Positions 6,486 to 12,634 of a stretch of DNA of 12,634 nt are shown here, piece by piece. The position numbers and the translations under genes were made by a program. Below the pieces are notes generated by a model, which saw nothing but the letters and a program-made list of their open reading frames with translations, made no database searches and was not told the origin of the DNA. The stretch is taken from contig DAOUMU010000335.1 of the NCBI GenBank assembly GCA_034409055.1, forward strand, positions 1 to 12,634, in the 5' to 3' direction. The first letter of the stretch is position 1. Each line of letters opens with the position of its first letter. This DNA is from DAOUMU01 sp034409055. GTDB lineage: Bacteria > Chloroflexota > Anaerolineae > 4572-78 > J111.

Positions 6486-8840
6486 TCAATTATTTTTTAT
6501 AACGATAGGTAGATAAGAATGTTTACCCTCCACTATCACCACCGTGGCCGAGTCGCTGTTGGTCACCTGCTTGCCCAGGGGATCTTGCCCGGTCACGGTG
6601 ACCGTGTTGGTGATACTCTGGGCAAGAGTCAGGTTCCGGTTACACGTGGTCGTTTGTTTGGCGGCCAGGCTGGTCACCTGGCAAACGGCAATATCATCGC
6701 CGTTGTCACCCGGCGTGCCGTTGTCGTCCACCAGGCTGATATTGGTCAGGATGATATCGCCCGTGTTGGTAATGTGGTAAGCGTAGGTCACCATCTGTCC
6801 GTCGTAGATGGTTGCCTGGCTGGGTTGGAGCGAGACGGCGATACCCGGATAAATCATGTCAACCGAGGTCATACCGGTCACGCTGTTCACGCTGGCCTGA
6901 ACCTGGGCCAGGTCCGCCGCCGGGCCCAAGCTCAAGGTGACCGTGGCCTGACCGGCGGTAGTGGTGGCCGTGTTGCCGCCGGGAAAGGTGCCTTCTGTGC
7001 TGGCGAACTGCACCGTCGTGCCGTCAGGCGCCGGGTTGTTCAACTGGTCTTTGACCGTGGCCGTGATGGTGGCCGTGGCCGCCTGTCCGCCCGAAATAAA
7101 CTGGGGATTGGCCGCAACCTCTATGCCAATGGCCGAAATGGTCAAATTGAAGGGGGTGCCCGAATTGAGGGTGGTGGTCAGATAGGCCGACGTATAATTC
7201 TCCAGCTTGTAATTCCCCCCGCCGTTGACCAAATAAGTGGTCGCCGGCAGGCCCATACCGGGTTGGGGCAGACCGGCGCTACCGGCAATGGGGGTGGAGC
7301 CCAGGTTGAAGCCCAAAGTCAACTGGTTGGTATCAGAAATGGTGGCGGTAACAGTGTTATTATTCTTATCGTAAGCAGCCTCCACCTCCGACCAATGGTC
7401 GCCCCCGCTTAGGGCAAAGTTCAGCCAGTAATAAGGTTTCGACTCGTCGGTACGAATCGTCACGGACAGGGGAGGCTCGGAGTTCAAAGTAAACCCGGCC
7501 ATAAAGTTCAATACGTCGTCCAAGTTAGGACTATAATTATGGTACAAAGGTGCAGAAGGGCACTGCTCGACGGTGGTCATCGCCACTACCTCTACTGTGA
7601 GGGGGGGATTCAACGAGTTGATGGCGTTGGCCAGGTCGGGTCCATGATAGTAGGGCACCAAAGCGTCGAGCGTACAGTGCCAGATTTTGAACGGGAGCAG
7701 CCGGATATTCGGATACATAGCCATGGCCGAGCGGCGTTGATACTCAAAGGGAACCTGGGCCGGCGTGCCCCCCGTCTCATTCCGGATCTGAGTCAGGCGC
7801 CAACTCTGGTCGCCCCGGGCTACCAGGTCACCGTACCAATCTGTTAAATCGGTAAATCCTTTCCACTCCGTGGCCGAGGCGAAGATATCGGGATATTTAG
7901 CGGCCATGACCGAAGTGATCTGTCCGCCCATCGAAGCCCCGGTGATGTAGATCCGCGAGCTGTCAACGCTGTAATTGGTCTTCATATACTCTATGGTGTC
8001 GATAATATCCCGTTGCGCCCCGGGCCAGGCCAGAGCGTGATAGCCGTGCGTGGTATAGTAACGGCCGTGCATATCGGGTGCTGCTAACAGCCAGCCTCGC
8101 TCGTTGGCTTTGTCATCCAGCAGGTCGCGCATCTCCTCTCCGGTGGCATAGTACCAGTGCGCGCCGACCAGCAGGGGCCGGGAACTGCCGTCGTAGCCGT
8201 CGGGGATCTGATACCACATTTTCTGTTGAATACCATCGTACGAACTGGTCAACATAACGCTGTCTGTAATAACACCGGCTATTTCTATGGTACTATCCAG
8301 GGCTGGCGCAGGGCTCTCCGGTTGAACCACCGGCGGGCTGCTGAGCACCCCGTGAATTTCCAGGTAGAGATTGGCCGCCGTCCAGTCGTCGTCGATGTTG
8401 GCATCGTTGGTCAGGGTGATGGTGTTCTCACCCTGGCTCAGCACCTCGACCGGGATCGAGATCAGATCAATGTCAAGCGGGGTATCCGTCATCGTCGGCG
8501 ATTCGGGCCGGCAGGGTTGGCCCCCGGGCCGGACCGGGGCCTGGCCCACAAACTGGCCGTTGACATAGATGCTGTGTCCCCCCTCTGAACCGGCCGCCGC
8601 CAGCACCAAAAAAGCCTCCTCGATCTGGCCTACCCAGGCCAGGTGCACCGTGGTCGAAACCTGACCCAACGCCCCGGCATCCACGGCCACGCACTGTATC
8701 CGGTTAGAGGACAGGGCCACCCGCCGGCCATCCGCCTGCCCCGAGGCCTCGTCCGGCCCCGAGGCATGCACAATCGCCGGCAGACTTAGAATCAACACCA
8801 GGTTAAGCCAAACGATAGCTAACTGATAAGCACGTTTCAT
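6486..8840 (-). CDS. secreted alpha/beta-hydrolase esterase with Ig-like C-terminal domains
   Basis: This 784-residue protein is exported. MKR followed by a long hydrophobic stretch and a cleavage site near VHA (24-26) form a signal peptide. Residues about 45-165 look like a beta-sandwich accessory domain (IYVNGQFVG, LYLEIHG). About 185-450 is a PHB-depolymerase/esterase-like hydrolase with the nucleophile motif GASMG (Ser303), Asp392 (CTLDAL) and His434 (LYHNY) as a plausible triad. Then come a beta-rich linker domain (455-570), a Big_1-type Ig domain (about 572-655) and a DUF11-type repeat (about 666-768). The tail HSYLPIVIKNN resembles the C-terminal signature of secreted Chloroflexota proteins. 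The start is ATG 8838-8840 with GAGG (8849-8852) 8 nt upstream. A GTG at 8847-8849 overlaps that site and is rejected. The substrate could be acetyl, feruloyl or polyester groups and cannot be fixed. Confidence 0.9.
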   Translation of the reverse strand: MKRAYQLAIVWLNLVLILSLPAIVHASGPDEASGQADGRRVALSSNRIQCVAVDAGALGQVSTTVHLAWVGQIEEAFLVLAAAGSEGGHSIYVNGQFVGQAPVRPGGQPCRPESPTMTDTPLDIDLISIPVEVLSQGENTITLTNDANIDDDWTAANLYLEIHGVLSSPPVVQPESPAPALDSTIEIAGVITDSVMLTSSYDGIQQKMWYQIPDGYDGSSRPLLVGAHWYYATGEEMRDLLDDKANERGWLLAAPDMHGRYYTTHGYHALAWPGAQRDIIDTIEYMKTNYSVDSSRIYITGASMGGQITSVMAAKYPDIFASATEWKGFTDLTDWYGDLVARGDQSWRLTQIRNETGGTPAQVPFEYQRRSAMAMYPNIRLLPFKIWHCTLDALVPYYHGPDLANAINSLNPPLTVEVVAMTTVEQCPSAPLYHNYSPNLDDVLNFMAGFTLNSEPPLSVTIRTDESKPYYWLNFALSGGDHWSEVEAAYDKNNNTVTATISDTNQLTLGFNLGSTPIAGSAGLPQPGMGLPATTYLVNGGGNYKLENYTSAYLTTTLNSGTPFNLTISAIGIEVAANPQFISGGQAATATITATVKDQLNNPAPDGTTVQFASTEGTFPGGNTATTTAGQATVTLSLGPAADLAQVQASVNSVTGMTSVDMIYPGIAVSLQPSQATIYDGQMVTYAYHITNTGDIILTNISLVDDNGTPGDNGDDIAVCQVTSLAAKQTTTCNRNLTLAQSITNTVTVTGQDPLGKQVTNSDSATVVIVEGKHSYLPIVIKNN

Positions 8841-8939
8841 TATTGACACCTCATTATCAAAGTAAAAATCTCAGTAAGATCTCCGTTCCTCAACATGTGT
8901 TTAACCACTACACCTTTTGCAGAAAAAATATGCCTATAC

Positions 8940-8968
8940 ACTTTACCTGGACTTTGGCATTTTTTCAA
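8940..8968 (-). promoter_or_regulatory. possible promoter of the esterase gene
   Basis: On the minus strand TTGAAA (8963-8968) and TAAAGT (8940-8945) are separated by 17 nt. The -35 matches 5 of 6 consensus positions and the -10 matches 4 of 6. The leader would be about 95 nt. The 240-bp gap 8841-9080 shows no TTCTAAC boxes and no convincing gene. Confidence 0.35.
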
Positions 8969-9080
8969 TGTCATTTGGCGCTGACAGGCTCACAAGCGTC
9001 ATCAAGATATTTTGGCTGTCCTTCAAAATCACATCGGTCAGCCAGCTACCAAATTCTTTGTAAATGAACAAGGTGAATAA

Positions 9081-9914
9081 TTACAACCCATGTTTGATAG
9101 ACTCCTTAACAGAGGCAACAATAGTTCGCCGCATCTGCCGTGTAAGACGCTCCATATCACTCAAGCGGACACGCAAAGGCATTTCTCGAATAGGATCATC
9201 TATGTTGAATGCTTCTTTTAAGATATACTGAGAAAGGGATCTGGAAAGATAAATAGCCCTGGAACTCATTCGGTTAATAATATTGTCTCCATGAACTACC
9301 TGAAGAAACATCGGATGTCCTTGACTGATGTCACGATATCGGTACTTCTCAGGAAGCTCGGAATGAACACCTCCTACATCAAGGGGATTCACCACTGGAG
9401 ATCGATTGATTTTTGTATCAAAGGGTGGCGAAGCTAACTTAACCATCGCTAAACGTTGACTCAAACAATCGTATTGAAATCCAACTTCAAAATTCAAGAT
9501 ATCATATGCATCTGGATTTCCCTCGAAGCTCTCTCGGATTTTTGCCATGGCGCAGCGGTGCAACGCATCATCCGAGTCGATTCTCGTGGTTAAGACGACA
9601 TCAAAGGATGAATCCTTCAAATCATCAAGTCCGGGATCAATTTTACCGCCAGCCGGGTCAATTGAGTTGAATGAAGGACGCATGCGACACGGCATTTCAA
9701 GACTTTCGGCACACTCTTTAAGCCACTTGGGACTGTTATCGTGATACAGAATGACCCAATCAAAGTCGATGCACGTTTGTGCACAAATACTGGGACCCGT
9801 GAATGTATTGAACAACTTCCACCGGTACTTCAGCCACTCATCATCAAGAGCTTTTGTAAATCCGCTATAAAATCGACGATTGAAATAAGTTAAAAGGACC
9901 TGTCTTACACGCAT
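9081..9914 (-). CDS. putative rhamnosyltransferase-like glycosyltransferase
   Basis: This 277-residue protein resembles the 'putative rhamnosyl transferase' group of GT-A-like enzymes. Early FNRRFYSGF (11-19) is followed by FDWVILYHDNSP (51-62) and the acidic motif TTRIDSDDALH (109-119), which fits a DXD metal site at D113-D115. Later blocks such as SQGHPMFLQVVHGDN are typical of the family. There is no signal peptide or membrane helix, so it should act in the cytoplasm. ATG 9912-9914 has GGAGG (9922-9926) 7 nt upstream. The gene is more AT-rich than the deacetylase: a sample at 9481-9540 has 24 of 60 G/C. A transposase remnant separates it from the acyltransferase. It may be an independent acquisition. 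Rhamnose as donor is a family name, not shown here. Confidence 0.83.
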   Translation of the reverse strand: MRVRQVLLTYFNRRFYSGFTKALDDEWLKYRWKLFNTFTGPSICAQTCIDFDWVILYHDNSPKWLKECAESLEMPCRMRPSFNSIDPAGGKIDPGLDDLKDSSFDVVLTTRIDSDDALHRCAMAKIRESFEGNPDAYDILNFEVGFQYDCLSQRLAMVKLASPPFDTKINRSPVVNPLDVGGVHSELPEKYRYRDISQGHPMFLQVVHGDNIINRMSSRAIYLSRSLSQYILKEAFNIDDPIREMPLRVRLSDMERLTRQMRRTIVASVKESIKHGL

Positions 9915-9952
9915 AGCAAAGCCTCCATAAGAAACTGTCCGAACTATTGCTT

Positions 9953-10069
9953 AAAGACCGGGGCTTTGTTGAAGAACTCAATAACAAGATCAAAGTCCTC
10001 AAACGATGCTGCTATGGGCTGCTTAACTTGGATCGTCTTTTCTAACGCCTTTTTCTTGACGAGGTCGGT
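9953..10069 (+). pseudogene. ISL3-type transposase C-terminal remnant
   Basis: The plus-strand frame starting at 9953 reads GFVEELNNKIKVLKR from 9962, then CCYGLLNLDRLF, a stop at 10043-10045, and RLFLDEVG. This matches the highly conserved C-terminal end of ISL3-family transposases, where NNKIKVLKRRCYG and LFQRLFLDLEG are expected. The rest of the transposase and the IS ends are missing, so only a scar is left. The TAA most simply derives from a CAA (Gln) codon. It lies between, and opposite in strand to, the acyltransferase and the rhamnosyltransferase-like gene, and overlaps the acyltransferase 3' end by about 28 nt. Confidence 0.8.
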
Positions 10070-10863
10070 TCCTCAAGTACGGATTGATCAGATACGGCCA
10101 AGGGAGATTCTCCGGTTTCCCGGTAACGAATCACCTGGGCCGGCACCCCACCGGCAATGGCGTAGGGAGGAATATCCTTGGTGACCACTGCCCCGGCCCC
10201 AACAATGGCCCCCCGGCCAATGGTCACCCCGTCCATCACCGAGACATTCACCCCCAGCCAGACATCATCTTCAATAATAATGTCACCCCGGCTGGTTAAG
10301 GGTTGCTCGCGCATAGGACGGTCAGACCCGGTAAAATCGTGCCGATAAGGCATAAAAGCACAACGGTGAGCAATCATACAGTTGGCCCCAATGATGATGT
10401 TGGCCACAAAAGGATTGAAGATACAGCCAGCCTGGATATAAGTATTAGAACCAACGCGCAGGCAGCCTTCACCCTCTCCCAGTTCCACCATAGACCAGCG
10501 GTAGATATGCACGTTTTCAGCCAGATAAACGCCACCCCTGGCCTGGGGGTGGGCATAGATAGTGACGTAATCGTCAATGAAACATTTAGGCCCCATTTCC
10601 AGGCAGGGGCAACTGATCTCGGCTTTGGCGGAGATATAAGGACGATCCCCCAGATAACGGAGCCATTTTCGTTTATCCTTGTAAGGCCCCATCGCCAGTT
10701 CGGCCAGGCGTATAAACACCGGTGAAACCGTTGAAAGCCGTAACATCACCTGGATCCACTTACGTCCCAATCGATCCCGCCACGTCGTTTTTGAGGTAGA
10801 TTGACGGGGAGAAACCAGATCAGCCTTTGTTGCGGATTGGGTTGAGCTAATGCTCTGGTTCAT
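10042..10863 (-). CDS. hexapeptide-repeat (left-handed beta-helix) acyltransferase
   Basis: This 273-residue enzyme probably transfers an acetyl or other acyl group to a sugar hydroxyl or amino group, in the LacA/NodL/CysE/WcaF manner, and acts as a trimer in the cytoplasm. Hexapeptide turns run from about residue 75 to 245. The catalytic His is in IAHRCAF (H166) or PYRHDF (H175). The C-terminal coil DDVWLGVNVSVMDGVTIGRG followed by VGAGAVVTKDIPPYAIAGGVPAQ is classic. I choose ATG 10861-10863, with AGGTG (10873-10877) 9 nt upstream. A GTG at 10873-10875 overlaps that site. The N-terminal 70 residues are longer than in minimal members and rich in basic residues. The last ten residues, EEPTSSRKRR, are encoded antisense to the transposase remnant, so the native C-terminus was probably different. 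Confidence 0.93.
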   Translation of the reverse strand: MNQSISSTQSATKADLVSPRQSTSKTTWRDRLGRKWIQVMLRLSTVSPVFIRLAELAMGPYKDKRKWLRYLGDRPYISAKAEISCPCLEMGPKCFIDDYVTIYAHPQARGGVYLAENVHIYRWSMVELGEGEGCLRVGSNTYIQAGCIFNPFVANIIIGANCMIAHRCAFMPYRHDFTGSDRPMREQPLTSRGDIIIEDDVWLGVNVSVMDGVTIGRGAIVGAGAVVTKDIPPYAIAGGVPAQVIRYRETGESPLAVSDQSVLEEPTSSRKRR

Positions 10864-10914
10864 AAATATAATCACCTGCCGGCTATTCTACCTGGATCAG
10901 AACACTGTCTCCAA

Positions 10915-11730
10915 TCACCTGGGTTCACTGCTATGAGCATAGCGTCGGGCCTCCTCCTCCTGTCCCTGGAGCTTGTTCAACCATGCCAAGTCGGGTTTCC
11001 CGTGATAGATCCGCCGGTGTGGGTGGCCGTGTCGCAGCAACTCCGGCACGGTGACGAAACGGAAACGGGGACCAAGCTGGGTCAGGAGTCTGTCGACCGT
11101 CTCCAGCATAGGCTCCCGGTCGGTATATTCTGGCTCGAGGGTGTGATAGAGGGCATCGTGGAGGAGAACGATGCTACCGGGTTTGATGCGCTTCATTAAG
11201 TGGTCGGCCATCCACCGGGCGTCGTGATCCAGCCAGTCATAGGCGAGCACGTTCCAGGTCACCGCCCGGTAGCCCAGCCACAGGGCATCCAGACGTGAGG
11301 CCATACTTTCATGACCATACGGCGGTCGCAACAACCGTTGCCCGTACGGAGCGATGGCCCGGGCACAGGCCCGAATCTGCCTCCACCGCTCACGCCGGCT
11401 GATGAGTGGTAACGAGGGATGGTCCCAGGTATGATTGCCAATGGCGTGGCCGGCTTGGGCCACCTGGCGCACAATCTTTGGATACTGCTGGGCCACCTGG
11501 CCGATCATGAAAAAGGTGGCCTGGGCTTGATGTTTCGCCAGGATGTCCAGTAGACGAGGGGTGAATTCGGGATGGGGTCCGTCGTCGAAGGTGAGGGCAA
11601 CCACGGCTTCTTGGGTTGAAACGCGGGTAATCGTGCCGGTGAGCCGTCGGGCCACGGCTCCCAGGAGTTGACGTGGAGGCCAAAGACTGTACCTCTTGAT
11701 TGCGTGCCTATCTTTTTTCAATCTCGGCAA
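10915..11730 (-). CDS. NodB-family polysaccharide deacetylase
   Basis: This protein removes N- or O-acetyl groups from a polysaccharide (chitin, peptidoglycan or PNAG-like) with a metal-dependent carbohydrate esterase family 4 fold. Counting from the TTG at 11728-11730, the motifs are TFDDGP (47-52), HTWDH (H100 and H104, metal ligands), RPPYG (135-139), DWLDHD and LLHD (His191). All are intact. No signal peptide is visible. The start is unclear. The frame opens at a TTG at 11752-11754 without a ribosome site, while the TTG at 11728-11730 follows AGGTAGGA. Either start overlaps the methyltransferase 3' end (by 23 nt for the chosen one). Homologous-looking sequence seems to begin at about LWPPRQLL, so the original start may have been lost at this junction. 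A 51-nt gap leads to the acyltransferase. Confidence 0.9.
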   Translation of the reverse strand: MPRLKKDRHAIKRYSLWPPRQLLGAVARRLTGTITRVSTQEAVVALTFDDGPHPEFTPRLLDILAKHQAQATFFMIGQVAQQYPKIVRQVAQAGHAIGNHTWDHPSLPLISRRERWRQIRACARAIAPYGQRLLRPPYGHESMASRLDALWLGYRAVTWNVLAYDWLDHDARWMADHLMKRIKPGSIVLLHDALYHTLEPEYTDREPMLETVDRLLTQLGPRFRFVTVPELLRHGHPHRRIYHGKPDLAWLNKLQGQEEEARRYAHSSEPR

Positions 11731-12430
11731 CTGGTTTCCTACCTTCAACAACAAATGTCTCTAATTTGTTGAATTCTTGGGTTATATGCTGGGCATGACC
11801 ATGAGACTCCAGATTCTGCAAGTTCTCGTCATCACTTTCTCCTACGTTGTAACGTTCAATATTAATAAACCCAACTTTATTCATTGCACCTTTCAATGAC
11901 TTAAAATCATAAATAAATTTATGACCAAATCCTCGGAAAAAGTTATTGATAACGAAAACATCTTGATAAATTCCAATATTCGGCAAAAAAGTATCTACTA
12001 CCCAGGAAATGTATTGCTCCTGCAATTTACTCTTCTTTGGATTGTAAAGCTCAATCAGGAAGCTAAGAGAAGGTGTAGCAATACGCAATCTACCTCCTGA
12101 TCTGAGAATCCGAGAACATTCACCAAGCATATCTACACCTGCTTGATATTCTATATGTTCAATTAAATGCTCAGAAAATATGTAATCAAAAGTGCAATCA
12201 TCAAAGGGAAACTCTTCTGTAACATCAAGAAATATCACTTCATCTTTAGTTGGTTTGATATCCGTATTTAACCAGCCTTCAAAAATATGGGGTCCGCATC
12301 CGAGTTGCAATTTTCGAGTCGGATGCAATTCAAGGTAGTTCTTAATTATCTGCCGGCGAGACGACCTATACTGGTTTTCTCTTGATTTACGCTCTATTTT
12401 TCTCAAAAACGATTTAGGTGAATACCTCAT
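11708..12430 (-). CDS. SAM-dependent methyltransferase
   Basis: This is a 240-residue class I methyltransferase, likely cytoplasmic. The SAM-binding loop is LQLGCGPHIFEGW with the acidic TDIKP just after it. IFLDVTEEFPF and FDYIFSEHLIEHIEY give the Methyltransf_11 pattern, and RILRSGGRLRIATP forms the usual strand 5 region. Such proteins in glycan clusters methylate sugars, but the substrate is not shown. ATG 12428-12430 is preceded at 7 nt by AGGAGGG (12438-12444), the best ribosome site in the window. An in-frame ATG at 12539-12541 has none and is rejected. Base composition is strongly AT-rich (a 60-base sample at 11881-11940 has 17 G/C), unlike the deacetylase that overlaps its end (34 of 60 at 11281-11340). 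Confidence 0.9.
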   Translation of the reverse strand: MRYSPKSFLRKIERKSRENQYRSSRRQIIKNYLELHPTRKLQLGCGPHIFEGWLNTDIKPTKDEVIFLDVTEEFPFDDCTFDYIFSEHLIEHIEYQAGVDMLGECSRILRSGGRLRIATPSLSFLIELYNPKKSKLQEQYISWVVDTFLPNIGIYQDVFVINNFFRGFGHKFIYDFKSLKGAMNKVGFINIERYNVGESDDENLQNLESHGHAQHITQEFNKLETFVVEGRKPVAEIEKR

Positions 12431-12437
12431 TATATAT

Positions 12438-12444
12438 CCCTCCT
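12438..12444 (-). promoter_or_regulatory. ribosome binding site deciding the methyltransferase start
   Basis: AGGAGGG on the minus strand, 7 nt before ATG 12428-12430. It shows that the 37 in-frame codons upstream are leader rather than protein. Confidence 0.8.
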
Positions 12445-12491
12445 GATGAGAGACGGACATAACATAAGGTGAGAACTGAACCATACCCCTA

Positions 12492-12521
12492 TATATAGGA
12501 GCTATGGACCCTGACTGTCTA
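12492..12521 (-). promoter_or_regulatory. possible promoter of the methyltransferase gene
   Basis: On the minus strand TAGACA (12516-12521) and TATATA (12492-12497) are 18 nt apart, a good sigma-70 type pair giving a leader of about 55 nt. The -10 lies inside a 12-bp perfect palindrome, CCTATATATAGG (12488-12499), which could also bind a repressor. Confidence 0.45.
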
Positions 12522-12563
12522 ACTATCACGGGACCTAGCATTGTGCTTGACCACAGTAAAGTT

Positions 12564-12623
12564 ACCCCCTGATTTCAGGGGCTTGACCCCCTGAATTTGT
12601 GGGACACCCCTTGATTTCAGGAG
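12564..12623. repeat. degenerate tandem repeat with C-runs
   Basis: Three imperfect units begin ACCCC at 12564, 12586 and 12606, each continuing as CTGATTT- or CTGAATTT-like sequence and ending in a G-run. Spacing is 22 then 20 bases. The first unit is itself a near-palindrome (CCCCTGATTTCAGGGG). It stops close to the right edge and may continue beyond it. Confidence 0.6.
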
Positions 12624-12634
12624 CTTAAGCCCTC

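Noticed and set aside
6519..7412. Long plus-strand open frame opposite the esterase
   Set aside because: It is rich in Gly, Arg and His in a way typical of antisense to a GC-rich gene. It has no ribosome site and no recognisable motif.
8943..9080. Reading frame that continues 45 codons after the rhamnosyltransferase-like stop (includes EFGSWLTDVILKDSQN)
   Set aside because: It is in frame, but the upstream protein already has a family-like length. The segment has no start signal of its own, and a run this long between stops is not rare in AT-rich DNA. I could not match it to a known family.
12564..12623. CRISPR-like array
   Set aside because: The units abut without unique spacers, differ from each other and are only 20-22 bases long.

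Overview
The window looks like a chromosomal stretch from an environmental bacterium, most likely a Chloroflexota (Anaerolineae-like) lineage. That assignment is an inference. It rests on the C-terminal tail of the large secreted esterase (…YLPIVIKNN, a tail I associate with secreted Chloroflexota proteins), the fused ATP-sulfurylase/APS-kinase, and the palindromic repeats with TAGGGGC-type ends. No rRNA or tRNA is present to confirm it. All nine full-length genes lie on the minus strand, so the transcriptional order runs from the right edge to the left edge.

Right part (12634 to 9081): a degenerate C-rich tandem repeat and a promoter lead into an AT-rich SAM-dependent methyltransferase. It overlaps the 5' end of a GC-rich NodB-type polysaccharide deacetylase, which is followed by a hexapeptide-repeat acyltransferase. 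An antisense remnant of an ISL3-type transposase separates this block from a putative rhamnosyltransferase-like glycosyltransferase. The remnant supplies the last codons and the stop of the acyltransferase gene.

Middle (9080 to 4513): a 784-residue secreted alpha/beta-hydrolase esterase with Ig-like C-terminal domains, closed by a clear rho-independent terminator. Next comes a bifunctional PAPS synthetase (ATP sulfurylase plus APS kinase) with its own promoter region.

Left part (4512 to 1): a 361-bp spacer rich in palindromes, then a membrane-anchored metallophosphoesterase homologue. That protein has lost several metal ligands, carries a lectin-like domain inside its catalytic fold, and its gene lies between two direct copies of a palindromic repeat. 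A family-2 glycosyltransferase and a GT4-like glycosyltransferase follow, separated by 2 nt. The first codons of a further minus-strand gene may lie at the left edge.

Taken together this is a surface-polysaccharide or glycoconjugate region: three glycosyltransferases, an acyltransferase, a deacetylase, a methyltransferase, a secreted esterase and a source of activated sulfate. It is not one operon, because terminators, long spacers and separate promoters split it. The most novel items are the altered metallophosphoesterase with its nested lectin domain, and a shared promoter architecture (11-bp spaced TTCTAAC direct repeats exactly 32 bp upstream of a TATAC -10) in front of both the GT2 gene and the PAPS synthetase gene.
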